NCBI RefSeq assembly: GCF_040518285.1
Contig: NZ_CP155449.1
Location: forward strand, 620,001 to 684,000
Direction: 5' to 3'
Source: Knoellia sp. S7-12
GTDB taxonomy: Bacteria; Actinomycetota; Actinomycetes; Actinomycetales; Dermatophilaceae
Length of the DNA: 64,000 nucleotides
The notes under the pieces are model-generated. The model was not told the origin of the DNA. It made no database searches and was given only the letters and a program-made list of their open reading frames with translations. Of the stretch, positions 42,630 through 51,569 are shown one piece after another. Position numbers and translations under genes: made by a program. Position 1 is the first letter of the stretch; each line of letters opens with the position of its first letter.

Positions 42630-43841
42630 ATGGAACGTGTTGTCATCGGGGTCGATCCCCACAAGCTGTCGGCGACGATCGAGGTCGTTAACGATCATGA
42701 ACGGCGTCTCGGTTCGGGCCGGTTCACCACCGACCGGGCCGGCTACACCGCGATGCGAACCTACGCCAAGGCGTGGCCGGACCGGGTGTGGGCGGTCGAG
42801 GGCGCCAACGGTGTCGGACGCCCCCTGGCGCAGCGGCTCCTGGAATCAGGGGAGCATGTCGTGGACGTCCCGGCCAAGCTCGCCGCCCGGGTCCGGCTCT
42901 TCGACACCGGCCACAACCGCAAGACCGATGCCCACGACGCACACTCGATCGCGATGGTCGCGGTGCGCACTTCGGGCCTTCGGGTGCTGCAGGTCGACGG
43001 TGAGCTGGAGGCGCTCAGGTTGCTCGTGGACCGCCGTGAGGCGTTGACCCGGCGACGGGTCCAGAGCGTCGATCGGCTCCAAGCCCTGCTCGCGGAATTG
43101 CTTCCCGGGCAGGCGAAGAAGGACATCACCACCGGTCAGGCCAAGCGCATGCTCGCCTCAGTTCGCCCGCGTGACGTCGCCGGCAAGACCCGCCGCCGGA
43201 TAGCAGCAGAGGAGCTCGCCGAACTGGTCGCGGTCGAGGCCAAGATGAAGAAGGCCACCGCCGAGCTGAAGGCGATCATCCAGGCCCGCGGCTCACACCT
43301 GACGGACATCCCCGGCATCGGACCTGTGGTCGCCGCCCGTGTCCTGGCTGACGTCGGCGACATCGCCCGGTTCGCTGACCGCAACCGGTTCGCGTCCTGG
43401 ACCGGCACCGCACCGCTGGACGCCTCCTCCGGGGAGAACAACCGGCACCGTCTCTCCCGAGCGGGTAACCGCCGGGTCAACCACATGATCCACATCGCCG
43501 CGATCACCCAGCTCCGGCTCGACACCGACGGGCGGACCTACTACCGGCGCAAGCGCGCCGAGGGCAAGAAACCCCTCGAGGCACTGCGCTGCCTCAAGCG
43601 AAGGATCTCCGACGTCATCTATCGACAGCTGGTCGCCGATGCCTCACCCGCCCAAGCCACGGGCAAAGAGGCGGGCCCGGGAGGGCAACGCGGGGCGTCT
43701 CATACATCCAGCGCGACCGGCTCGCACCCGCACACCGGCACTTCGGATCAGCCACTTCCCGGACCCGCACCAAGGACGCTACGCGCGACAGCCGCGCTGC
43801 GAAAGACCGAGCCCACTAAGCACCTAGAACCGGCCGGTTGA
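42630..43841 (+). CDS. IS110-family transposase/recombinase
   Basis: A 403-residue DEDD recombinase. The N-terminal RuvC-like domain has D9 in VIGVDPHK, E57 in VWAVEGANG, and the D100/D103 pair in HNRKTDAHDA. A helical linker follows, then the Tnp domain with the helix-hairpin-helix IPGIGPVVAARVLADVGD and the catalytic serine region ASWTGTAPLDASSGENNRHRLSRAGNRR. All hallmarks are intact, so it may be active. The tail is rich in Gly, Ser and Pro, as in related elements. ATG 42630 follows AGGAGCGGCAC. Confidence 0.93.
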   Translation: MERVVIGVDPHKLSATIEVVNDHERRLGSGRFTTDRAGYTAMRTYAKAWPDRVWAVEGANGVGRPLAQRLLESGEHVVDVPAKLAARVRLFDTGHNRKTDAHDAHSIAMVAVRTSGLRVLQVDGELEALRLLVDRREALTRRRVQSVDRLQALLAELLPGQAKKDITTGQAKRMLASVRPRDVAGKTRRRIAAEELAELVAVEAKMKKATAELKAIIQARGSHLTDIPGIGPVVAARVLADVGDIARFADRNRFASWTGTAPLDASSGENNRHRLSRAGNRRVNHMIHIAAITQLRLDTDGRTYYRRKRAEGKKPLEALRCLKRRISDVIYRQLVADASPAQATGKEAGPGGQRGASHTSSATGSHPHTGTSDQPLPGPAPRTLRATAALRKTEPTKHLEPAG

Positions 43842-43986
43842 CAACAGAAGGGAGCCGGTGTGACGCGGGTTTGAGACCGTCAGGAGGCAACGAGCTGCGT
43901 GAAGCCCAAGCACGCAGCGAGCTCGTCAGTTGGTGAGGCGGCTCCGGGGGTACTGCACCCTTCTGCGGCGTGCTTAAGGTGGAAGC

Positions 43987-44733
43987 GTGAACGACCCAGG
44001 TGTCGAGCCCGTCTCCCCGGAGGCGCCAGAGCTGACTGGCCGCGTCATGATGAACCAGAGCTGGCGGGACCTGACGTTCCTGCACTGGGCCGTCGACCCG
44101 GACCGGGTTGCGCACCTCATGCCGCCCGGCGTCCGCCCCGACACCCTTGACGGCGTCACCTACGTCGGGCTGATCCCGTTCCGGATGGTCGGTGCTGGCA
44201 TCGCCCGCGGTCCGGGGATCCCTTGGCTGGGGTCGTTCCTGGAGACCAACGTGCGGTTGTATTCAGTCGATGACACGGGACGCCGCGGCATCGTGTTCCT
44301 CAGTCTCGACGCTGACCGGGCGGCGGTGGTGGTCGGTGCCCGCGTGGCGTTCGGGTTGCCCTACCGCTGGGCACGGATGCGCTACGGGGTGAGCGGCGAC
44401 GTGCACTCGTATGACGCGAGCCTGCGCCATCCCGGGAGGTCGGCCGAGAGCCATGTGGTCATCCGTGCGGGAGCAAGGCGTCAGAGCACCGAGCTCGACG
44501 AGTTCCTCAGCGCACGGTGGGGACTGCACGTGCACTGGTGGGGCCGGACGCTGTTCGTGCCCAACCGCCACGAGGTGTGGCCGGTGCACGACGCCGAAGT
44601 GCTGGTCCTGAACGACGAGCTCGTGGCATCGGTGGGGTTGCCGGGCCTGACTTCCCGCCCACCCGACCATGTGGCGTTCAGCCCCGGGGTGCGCACGCAC
44701 TTCGCCTTCCCCAGATCGGCGATCGCCAGCTGA
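43987..44733 (+). CDS. DUF2071 / YqjF-family protein
   Basis: A 248-residue protein of the acetoacetate-decarboxylase-like YqjF family. It has MMNQSWRDLTFLHWAVDPDRVAHLMPPGVRPDTLDGVTYVGLIPFRMVG, the strand-rich core FLETNVRLYSVDDTGRRGIVFLSLDADR, and a C-terminal RPPDHVAFSPGVRTHFAFPR. The enzymatic role is unknown. GTG 43987 is the start (AAGGTGGAAGC upstream). A diverged copy of its last ~80 bp recurs at 45739-45816, beyond the next gene. Confidence 0.85.
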   Translation: MNDPGVEPVSPEAPELTGRVMMNQSWRDLTFLHWAVDPDRVAHLMPPGVRPDTLDGVTYVGLIPFRMVGAGIARGPGIPWLGSFLETNVRLYSVDDTGRRGIVFLSLDADRAAVVVGARVAFGLPYRWARMRYGVSGDVHSYDASLRHPGRSAESHVVIRAGARRQSTELDEFLSARWGLHVHWWGRTLFVPNRHEVWPVHDAEVLVLNDELVASVGLPGLTSRPPDHVAFSPGVRTHFAFPRSAIAS

Positions 44734-44947
44734 CATTCGGCGTCTCACCGAAGCGGCACGAAGCACCTGGACGCGCTGGCGAGTGACTCCGCAGCTCGGG
44801 TATGCCGGGTATCCCGTCCACCCCAACGTTCACCGGTCTGCCCGATGGTGTTCAAACGCTGCGCCGCGCTGGGCCCCCTTGTTACGGTCCAAGATGTGGA
44901 GTCGCCTGCAGCGCAGGACGACTCACAGCTTGGCCAAGGAGGACGGG

Positions 44948-45736
44948 ATGAGCGATCCGAGCAAACCCGAACGCTCGCCAGACGGCGCTGGCTCTCGCGG
45001 CGTGGTGGTCACTGCCGCCGGCCCGAACATGCGCAGTCTGCTTCACCAGTTCGCGTTGCCGACATTCCAGCAGTTCGGCAACCGCTGGGGGTACCAGGTG
45101 CGCGCTCGCGATCTCCCTCGTGACGGAACCGCAGCTGACGAAGCCGCCCAGCACGCGAAATGGGCCAAACTCACGGTGATGCGTGAGGCCCTGGCCGAGT
45201 TCCCCCTCGTGCTGTGGCTCGACGCCGACATCCTGCTGACGCGGACGGACGAGGACATCGCCGACCACCTGCACCCCGACCATTTCCAAGCCTTGGCCCT
45301 GGAGCACGTTCCTTTCGAGCATCGGGTCAATCCGAACACGGGGGTGTGGCTGATGCGGTCCTGTCCTGAGGCGCTCGCCTTCCTCGACGCCGTCGAGGCG
45401 GCCGGACCACAGCCCGGGCCCTGGGCAGACCAGGGCGCCGTCCTCGCCGCCCTCGGTTGGAACCGAGGTGACGAGGTGTATCGCTGGGCCGGCCCCGGGG
45501 TCGGATCGCCGTTCCTTGCAGGAACGAGCTGGCTGCCACCGGGTTGGAACCAGCCCTATCTTGACGGGCGAACGAGCGAGAACTGCTACAACTCTGTGCC
45601 AGAGTCCTATGCGACCCGGCCCAGCGTGCCGTTCCCGCACGCGGTCCACTTCATGGGAATGAGCTGGCCAGCTCGGGCCGAGCACATGAGCCGGGTCGCC
45701 GCCACGGTGCTGCGGGACTCCGCTGAGCGGGCCTGA
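44948..45736 (+). CDS. Glycosyltransferase, GT34 / GMA12-MNN10-like
   Basis: A 262-residue cytoplasmic protein with the nucleotide-sugar DxD motif in FPLVLWLDADILLTR, preceded by HAKWAKLTVMREALAEF and followed by HRVNPNTGVWLMRSCPEALAFLDAVEA and WADQGAVLAALGW. This order is typical of galactosyl/mannosyl transferases of the GMA12/MNN10 (GT34) type. No signal peptide or membrane helix is seen. AAGGAGGACGGG precedes ATG 44948. It sits between an intact DUF2071 gene and a stray copy of that gene's 3' end, so it may be an insertion. Confidence 0.78.
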   Translation: MSDPSKPERSPDGAGSRGVVVTAAGPNMRSLLHQFALPTFQQFGNRWGYQVRARDLPRDGTAADEAAQHAKWAKLTVMREALAEFPLVLWLDADILLTRTDEDIADHLHPDHFQALALEHVPFEHRVNPNTGVWLMRSCPEALAFLDAVEAAGPQPGPWADQGAVLAALGWNRGDEVYRWAGPGVGSPFLAGTSWLPPGWNQPYLDGRTSENCYNSVPESYATRPSVPFPHAVHFMGMSWPARAEHMSRVAATVLRDSAERA

Positions 45737-45738
45737 GT

Positions 45739-45816
45739 TTCCGCCCGCCAGACCACGTGGCGTTCAGCCCAGGAGTGCGCACGCTCTTCGCGTTTCCGAG
45801 GTCGGCGAGCACTTAA
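45739..45816 (+). pseudogene. Displaced 3' fragment of a DUF2071 gene
   Basis: The fragment encodes FRPPDHVAFSPGVRTLFAFPRSAST and stop, closely matching the end of the DUF2071 protein at 44651-44733 (SRPPDHVAFSPGVRTHFAFPRSAIAS). It has no start or upstream portion and begins 2 bp after the glycosyltransferase stop. DNA divergence is greater than for the tdh repeat, so the event is older or the source was a related gene. Confidence 0.8.
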
Positions 45817-45849
45817 ACTCGACGAGTCAGGGGTCAGGAAGGACTTTGT

Positions 45850-47478
45850 GTGACTGTTCCAGAAGCACTTCTCGCTGGCCGCTACCGCCTCATCAAGGTG
45901 ATCGCCACCGGAGGAATGGGAGTGGTCTGGGAGGCGTGGGACGAGCGTCTCGAGCGCCCAGTGGCGGTGAAGCAGCTGCGCACTCTCTCGGGCGTCCCCG
46001 AAGATGAGGCGGAGATGGCCAAGGACCGCGCCATGCGGGAGGCGCGCATCACCGCCCGGCTGCACCACCCCAACGCCGTGCCCGTCTTCGACGCGGTCGA
46101 GCACGACGGCCAGCCGTGCCTGATCATGCAGTTCGTGCCCTCGACCCCGCTGTCCGCAGTGCTCCGCGACAGCGGACCCATGCCCTTGAGTCGCGTTGCC
46201 AGGATCGGCACCGAGATCGCCTCCGCGCTGGCGGCCGCCCACAAGCTGGGGATCGTCCATCGAGACGTCAAGCCCGGCAACATCCTCATCACGGCCGATG
46301 GGTCGGCTCACATCAGCGACTTCGGCATCTCCCACGCGATGGGCGATGCCACCCTCACGCACACCGGGATGATCCACGGCACGCCCGCCTACCTGGCGCC
46401 GGAGGTGGCTCGAGGCGAGAACGCCTCCTTCCCTGCCGACGTCTTCTCACTCGGGTCGACTTTGTATGCCGCGTTGGAGGGCGCTCCGCCCTTCGGGTCG
46501 GAGAGCAACTCCATCGCACTGCTCCACAAGGTGGCAGCCGCCCAAGTCCCATCGCCGACACGTGCCGGAGACCTGACCCCCTTCCTGCTCGACATGCTGT
46601 CCTCGGAGCCCGACTCGCGCCCCACCATGGAGACGGTCGCCCTCGAGCTGGCCGATCTCCAGACCGACGGCCAACCTGCCGAGCCGCCGTTGGCGGTCCC
46701 CCAGGATGCGACCGCGATCCTGACGAACTACACGGAACCTGACGACCGGCGAGACCAGTCCTTGGGGCTGCCAGGGCTGCCGGGGTTGGCTGCGGCCGGT
46801 GCCGCACGACCGGTAGCGGCCGCCCCTGGCCCCTCGACACGGCCGTCGGAAGAGGAGCGCCGTCGACGTCCTTCACCCCTGCTCCTGCTCCTGGGTGCCG
46901 GCGTCGTGCTCGCGCTGGCGGTGGTGATCGGGGCCGCGCTCACCGACAACCTGGGTCGTGACTCCGCGGCCGACAGGAGCAACACAACGCAGACGACGCC
47001 GTCCAGCGCGCCGCCGACCTCTCCGCAAGAGTCCGAGACGACGCCTGCACCCACAACACCTGCGCCCTCGACGCCTGCCCCGACGACGACGGCGCCCACC
47101 CCCACGCCCACACGCACGCCGAGTCCGACGCGAGCGACCCCGACCCCCACGGCCCCCGCACCCGCGGGCCGGGCGGCGCAGCTCTCGTCGGCGATCACCA
47201 ACTACTACTCGCTGCTCCCCGACGGCACGGACCAGGCCTGGCCGTTGATGACAGCCGGCTACCAAGCCAGCCCCTCCGGTGGCCGGAGGTCCTACGAGAA
47301 CTTCTGGAGCAACATCGATGACGTGAAGGTCAGCAACGTCCGGGCCTCAGTTCCCGACCGGGTCGTGGCCACCCTGACCTACACCTACGGCAACGGACGG
47401 GTCGACGTGGAGCGCACCAGCTTCCGGCTGGTCGACGAGGGCGGGGTCCTCAAGATCGCCGCATCGCAGGTGCTCTAG
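45850..47478 (+). CDS. Membrane-spanning serine/threonine protein kinase (PknB-like)
   Basis: A 542-residue protein. The kinase domain spans ~10-270: glycine loop IATGGMGVVWEAWD, catalytic lysine in PVAVKQL, catalytic loop GIVHRDVKPGNILI, DFG in HISDFGISHA, and GTPAYLAPEVARGE. A Pro/Ala-rich juxtamembrane region follows, then a single helix (PLLLLLGAGVVLALAVVIGAAL), a long Thr/Pro-rich extracellular linker, and a ~100-residue C-terminal domain (AAQLSSAITNYYSLLPDGTDQAWPLM...) like sensor domains of other actinobacterial kinases. There are no PASTA repeats. GTG 45850 follows GGAAGGACTTT. The signal sensed is unknown. Confidence 0.92.
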   Translation: MTVPEALLAGRYRLIKVIATGGMGVVWEAWDERLERPVAVKQLRTLSGVPEDEAEMAKDRAMREARITARLHHPNAVPVFDAVEHDGQPCLIMQFVPSTPLSAVLRDSGPMPLSRVARIGTEIASALAAAHKLGIVHRDVKPGNILITADGSAHISDFGISHAMGDATLTHTGMIHGTPAYLAPEVARGENASFPADVFSLGSTLYAALEGAPPFGSESNSIALLHKVAAAQVPSPTRAGDLTPFLLDMLSSEPDSRPTMETVALELADLQTDGQPAEPPLAVPQDATAILTNYTEPDDRRDQSLGLPGLPGLAAAGAARPVAAAPGPSTRPSEEERRRRPSPLLLLLGAGVVLALAVVIGAALTDNLGRDSAADRSNTTQTTPSSAPPTSPQESETTPAPTTPAPSTPAPTTTAPTPTPTRTPSPTRATPTPTAPAPAGRAAQLSSAITNYYSLLPDGTDQAWPLMTAGYQASPSGGRRSYENFWSNIDDVKVSNVRASVPDRVVATLTYTYGNGRVDVERTSFRLVDEGGVLKIAASQVL

Positions 47479-47528
47479 CAGGAGATCGCGGGCGGCCCGG
47501 ACTGCAGCCCTGACATCACGCGCCGGAC

Positions 47529-49061
47529 TCAGTCGCTGAGGCGGCTTCGGGCCAGGTGGACCCTCTCTGGTGTGTGGAGGCGGACCATGAGCCGGGCTGT
47601 GTCGCGGGGGATCGTGGCTGGGGTTGCCAGGGACACGATGACCGCCGTCGCAAACGCCAATGGAGTGCACCACGCTGCAGGATTCGCCAGCAGCGCGCCG
47701 GCCCAACCGTCCAAGGGCCCTGCGGCATAGGTCGTCACGGCCGCCGACGTCGCTGCCAGCGCCCCCACCACCAACCCGGCCACAGCACCGGTCCGGCTCA
47801 ACCGCCGCCACCACACTCCAAGGATCAGCAGCGGCGCGAACGTCGCCGCCGCCAACGAGAACGCGAACCCCACGGTCGTCGCGATCCCGATCTGCTCGAC
47901 GAACCGCGCCACGATGAACGGCACCGCCACAGCTGCGACAGCCGCCAACCGGAACCCCCCAAAGCCAAACGCATCCCCACCCGTCAGGCGCGACAACCGA
48001 GGCCGCAGAAACTCCTGGTGCAGCACGCCCGTCACCGACATCGCCAACCCCGACGCCGTCGACAACAGCGCAGCAAACGCCCCACCCGCCAGCATCGCCG
48101 TCAGCAGGTCCGCGCCCAGACCATCCATGACCTGCGCCGGCAACTGGATCACGATCGTGTCGGACCGCACCCCCTCCGGCAGTGACGGCAAGGCCACCCG
48201 GCCCAGCACGGCATACACCGGCGGCAGCAGATAGAACACGCCCAACAGCGCAACGACCGACACTGTCGTTCGTCGCGCCGCCACCCCGTCGGGGTTCGTG
48301 TAGTAGCGCACCAACACGTGCGGCAACCCCATCGTCCCCAGGCACAGCGCGAGCATCATCGACGACGTCCGATAGAACGGGTGGTCATCCGGCGACTGGG
48401 GCACGAACGGCAGCGACCATGAGCTCGACACGTCGGGCCCCCCGCCGCCAGAACGCATCCAGAGCGCGATGAGCACGAACGCCGGCACCGCCAGACAGGT
48501 GAGCTTGATCCAGTACTGCATCGCCTGGACGAACGTGATCGACCGCATCCCACCGGCCCCGACGGCAACAGCAACGACCACCGCCACCAACAACGACCCC
48601 ACCCACTGCGGCGCCCCCGTCACGAGCTGCAACGCCAAGGACGCACCTTGGAACTGCGGCACGAGATACATCCAACCGATGGCCACCACCAGCACCGCCG
48701 CGAGCCGCCGCACCAGCACCGACCCCAGCCGCGCCTCGGCGAAGTCAGGCAACGTGTAGGCCCCCGAACGCCGCATCGGCGCCGCCACCATCACCAACAA
48801 AACCAGGTAGCCCAATGTGTAGCCCACCGGCAGCCACAGGAGGTCGACGCCCTGGTCATAGATCAGCCCGGCAACGCCCAAAAAGGAAGCAGCAGAGAGG
48901 TATTCACCAGAGATGGCACTCGCGTTCAACCGCGGCGACACCGTCCGCCCCGCCACATAGAAGTCCGAGGTCCGCCGTGACAACCGCAGCCCCCACGCCC
49001 CGACCACCATCGTCGTGAAGCAGACGAGGCCGACGGCGATGATCGAGAACGCGTCAGCCAT
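47529..49061 (-). CDS. Sodium:solute symporter (second, ActP-related)
   Basis: A 510-residue transporter with about 13 helices, including YVAGRTVSPRLNASAISGEYLSAASFLGVAGLIYDQGVDLLW and LCLGTMGLPHVLVRYYTNPDGVAARRTTVSV. It is related to actP at 18-19.7 kb but clearly distinct. It overlaps the small membrane gene by 8 nt and lies downstream of a LytTR response regulator. That layout is the actinobacterial histidine kinase - LytTR regulator - small membrane protein - symporter module, probably controlling uptake of an organic acid. Confidence 0.9.
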   Translation of the reverse strand: MADAFSIIAVGLVCFTTMVVGAWGLRLSRRTSDFYVAGRTVSPRLNASAISGEYLSAASFLGVAGLIYDQGVDLLWLPVGYTLGYLVLLVMVAAPMRRSGAYTLPDFAEARLGSVLVRRLAAVLVVAIGWMYLVPQFQGASLALQLVTGAPQWVGSLLVAVVVAVAVGAGGMRSITFVQAMQYWIKLTCLAVPAFVLIALWMRSGGGGPDVSSSWSLPFVPQSPDDHPFYRTSSMMLALCLGTMGLPHVLVRYYTNPDGVAARRTTVSVVALLGVFYLLPPVYAVLGRVALPSLPEGVRSDTIVIQLPAQVMDGLGADLLTAMLAGGAFAALLSTASGLAMSVTGVLHQEFLRPRLSRLTGGDAFGFGGFRLAAVAAVAVPFIVARFVEQIGIATTVGFAFSLAAATFAPLLILGVWWRRLSRTGAVAGLVVGALAATSAAVTTYAAGPLDGWAGALLANPAAWCTPLAFATAVIVSLATPATIPRDTARLMVRLHTPERVHLARSRLSD

Positions 49062-49485
49062 CGCGCCGCCCCGGGCTCTCGGGCTCAGCCCCAAGGCCGG
49101 GCTCGACGATGTCGGCGAACTCCGACTCGATCCGCTCGGCCTGCCGCACATAGCCCCGCGCCAGCAGCCACGCCGCGGGATAGACGAGCACCCCCAGCAC
49201 GAGCCACGGCAGCGGCACCCCCACCAGCGTCATCGTCCGCGTCGACGGCACGAACGTCAGCAACAACGGGAACCCACCGATCGCCGCGGCCATGAGCGCC
49301 AGGACGGTGAGCGCCAACCGCAGCTGGGCCCGCCGCAGCCCGTCGATGTAGACGTCACCCAACTCGGTCTGCTCGTCGAGGTCGCGCGCCTGCACCCGGG
49401 CGTGCGCGGTCACCGCCGCCACGGCCGACCGCCGTGAGCTCGTGACGCGCACCCGCGGCGGCACCCCCGAGCGCTCGGGTGTCAT
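49054..49485 (-). CDS. Small membrane partner of the symporter
   Basis: A 143-residue protein. A polar N-terminus (VTAHARVQARDLDEQTELGDVYIDGLRRAQLRLALT) is followed by two membrane helices and a basic/acidic tail (ARGYVRQAERIESEFADIVEPG). Two helices and a position directly before the symporter parallel the DUF485-ActP pair, although the sequences differ. It probably supports the symporter. Confidence 0.8.
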   Translation of the reverse strand: MTPERSGVPPRVRVTSSRRSAVAAVTAHARVQARDLDEQTELGDVYIDGLRRAQLRLALTVLALMAAAIGGFPLLLTFVPSTRTMTLVGVPLPWLVLGVLVYPAAWLLARGYVRQAERIESEFADIVEPGLGAEPESPGRRDG

Positions 49486-49507
49486 GGAGTGCGGACCGGT
49501 CCGCGCG

Positions 49508-50308
49508 TCATCCGATACCCGTGCCGGGTCGCCTCAGCAGGACGTCCCGGAGTTGTCGCGTATGCCGTCTGCTCACCTGGAGCTCGACGTCACCGATGAC
49601 GACCGAGCACCGCCCGTGGTCCATCCGGACCTCGGTGACGTGGGGGAGCGCGACAAGGGTCGAACGGTGGATGCGCACGAAGCCGTGATCGGCCCACTTC
49701 TCCTCGAGGACGGCGAGGGGGATGCGCACGAGGTGGCTGCCGTCGGCGGTGTGCAGCCGGGCGTAGTCACCAGAGGCCTGGGCATAGCGGATCTGGGACC
49801 GCGTGATGAAGCGGGTGACGCCACCGAGCTCGACGGGGATCGTCTCGTCCTCGGGGCCGGCGCCAGAGCTCCCAGCCACAGCGGAAGGCGCACCGGCGTC
49901 GACACCGGGCGCGGGCGGCATACCCGCCTCGTCCTGTTTTGCCACGACGCGACGGACGGCTTCGGCGAGACGTTCGCCGCGCACCGGCTTCATCACATAA
50001 TCCGTTGCGGCGAGGGCGAAGGCGTCGACAGCGTGCTGCTCGTGCGCGGTGACGAACACCAGCTGCGGGGGAGAGGCAAAGCGAGCCAGGACCCGCCCCA
50101 ATGCCATGCCATCCAGCCCCGGCATCGAGATGTCGCTGAAGATCACGTCGATCTCGTGGGACTCCAGCATCTGCAGCGCCTCGGTCCCGCTCGACGCCGT
50201 CAGGACAGAACCGATCCGCGAATCGGAGTCGAGCAGGAACCGCACCTCGGAGAGGGCGGGGAGTTCGTCATCGACGACGAGGGCACGCAGCGAGCCGTCA
50301 TGGGCCAT
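49508..50308 (-). CDS. LytTR-family response regulator
   Basis: A 266-residue regulator. The receiver domain (~8-125) contains ALVVDDELPAL acidic residues, the phospho-acceptor aspartate in DVIFSDISMPGLDGM, and VFVTAHEQHAVDAFALAATDYVMKPV. A Pro/Gly/Ala linker leads to the LytTR DNA-binding domain (ITRSQIRYAQASGDYARLHTADGSHLVRIPLAVLEEKW...FVRIHRSTLVAL). It probably activates the downstream membrane protein/symporter genes. Its LytS-like kinase is at 52367-53560, separated by two unrelated genes. Confidence 0.92.
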   Translation of the reverse strand: MAHDGSLRALVVDDELPALSEVRFLLDSDSRIGSVLTASSGTEALQMLESHEIDVIFSDISMPGLDGMALGRVLARFASPPQLVFVTAHEQHAVDAFALAATDYVMKPVRGERLAEAVRRVVAKQDEAGMPPAPGVDAGAPSAVAGSSGAGPEDETIPVELGGVTRFITRSQIRYAQASGDYARLHTADGSHLVRIPLAVLEEKWADHGFVRIHRSTLVALPHVTEVRMDHGRCSVVIGDVELQVSRRHTRQLRDVLLRRPGTGIG

Positions 50309-50394
50309 GGACCGAGGATAGTCATGGGGAGGCTGGGGCAGGGGCTCTCGGGATTGCGCAGAACGACTCGCTCGGCCGTCGGCGAGCGGTGCCC

Positions 50395-50432
50395 ACGCTG
50401 AGGTGCAGTCCCACCCCCGGCCACCTCAGCGT
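50395..50432. terminator. Hairpin downstream of the WYL regulator gene
   Basis: A perfect 11-bp stem (ACGCTGAGGTG / CACCTCAGCGT) with a 16-nt loop lies 48 bp beyond the WYL regulator stop on the minus strand and before the response-regulator start. No T-run is visible, so a termination role is likely but not certain. Confidence 0.5.
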
Positions 50433-50480
50433 TCGACTCGCCCAACGAAATCAGCACGAGATCCACCCAGGTGCGAACGG

Positions 50481-51455
50481 TCATTCGTAGAAGGCGGCGA
50501 TCGTGGTGGCGCGATCACGCAAGGAGGTGCGAAGCCACTGCGGGGCAACGGCTTGCGCGCTCGCGCCGAGCAGCCACAGCGCCCAGATTGCGTGCCGCGA
50601 GTCCTGGAACGTGACCTCCATCCGGAGCCAGGAGTCAGGCTCCTCGTCCTCGGCGAGGACGGCCAACGCCGTGCCCACCAGCTCCTCGCGACGCCTCGGG
50701 TCGATGCGAACCACCACCTCGACCTGGTCACCGCCGGTGCGGAACTGCACGCTGCGCTGCTCCCACGCCTGCTCAAGGTCGACGTGCTCAGGTCGCTCGG
50801 CCGCTTCGGAGAGTGCCTTGGCAGCCAGGACCCGGGACAGGCGGTAGGTGCGGTCGGCGCCGGATCGGGTGGCCAGGAGGTAGCCCTGGTCGCGCACGAT
50901 GACCAACCCGACCGGGTCGACGGTGCGCCACTTCGGGTCCTGGTTCACGGCGGCATACCGGATGCGCAGTTTGTGCCCGGACAGGACCGCCCGCCGGACC
51001 TCGGCCAGGACGGCCGCCGGCACGCCGTCGGCGGTGTCGCTCACGAGCCGTCGCGAGAGGAGGTCGGTCTCCGGGTCGATGAGCAAGCGCTGGGACGCGC
51101 CAGCAGCGTTGTCCCGATGGCCTTCTGGGAGCGCGTCGACCACCTTGAGCATCGCCGACGAGAGCGCCGAGCCAAGTCCGAACGCCTGTGCGCCGCGCCG
51201 CGACCCGGCCACGACCAGGGCCAGCGCCTCCTCGTGGTTCAGTCCGGTGAGCTCGGTGTGGAAGCCCGGGAGCAACGCGAAACCGCCGCGGCGACCGCGC
51301 TCGGCATAGACCGGGACGCCTGCTGCGGACAACGCCTCGATGTCGCGCAACACGGTGCGGGTGGACACCTCGAGCTCGCGGGCCAGCGCAGTCGCGGAGA
51401 GCCGCTCGTGCTGGCGGAGCAGCAGCACGAGCGAAACGAGGCGATCGGCGCGCAT
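50481..51455 (-). CDS. YafY-type HTH / WYL-domain transcriptional regulator
   Basis: A 324-residue regulator. The N-terminal HTH_11 is LVSLVLLLRQHERLSATALARELEVSTRTVLRDIEALSAAGVPVYAERGRRGGFALL. The WYL domain (~140-215: LRIRYAAVNQDPKWRTVDPVGLVIVRDQGYLLATRSG) is followed by the WCX extension. WYL domains bind small ligands or nucleic acid. The gene is divergent from RidA across a 31-bp palindrome that begins 16 bp before its start. Confidence 0.9.
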   Translation of the reverse strand: MRADRLVSLVLLLRQHERLSATALARELEVSTRTVLRDIEALSAAGVPVYAERGRRGGFALLPGFHTELTGLNHEEALALVVAGSRRGAQAFGLGSALSSAMLKVVDALPEGHRDNAAGASQRLLIDPETDLLSRRLVSDTADGVPAAVLAEVRRAVLSGHKLRIRYAAVNQDPKWRTVDPVGLVIVRDQGYLLATRSGADRTYRLSRVLAAKALSEAAERPEHVDLEQAWEQRSVQFRTGGDQVEVVVRIDPRRREELVGTALAVLAEDEEPDSWLRMEVTFQDSRHAIWALWLLGASAQAVAPQWLRTSLRDRATTIAAFYE

Positions 51456-51470
51456 GAGGAAACTATGTCA

Positions 51471-51501
51471 GCAATACACGACACAAGGTGTCATGTATTG
51501 C
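51471..51501. promoter_or_regulatory. Operator palindrome for the WYL regulator / RidA pair
   Basis: The inverted repeat GCAATACACGACAC-AAG-GTGTCATGTATTGC has 13 of 14 matching pairs and a 3-bp centre. It lies between the divergent WYL regulator and RidA genes, so it is probably the regulator's binding site and controls both. Confidence 0.78.
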
Positions 51502-51569
51502 TTGCGAGAGTGGTCAGCACGGAGGCCGCCCAGCCCGTGGGTGCCCCGATGAATGGAGCTGATGAGGCA

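Larger units (their letters stand above)
42400..43860 (+). mobile_element. IS110-family insertion sequence (approximate limits)
   Basis: The unit comprises the putative bridge-RNA end, the transposase gene and a short right end containing TTGACAACAGAAGG after the stop codon, as in other actinobacterial IS110 members. It separates the BTAD regulator from the DUF2071 gene without obvious damage to either. Boundaries are inferred. Confidence 0.6.
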
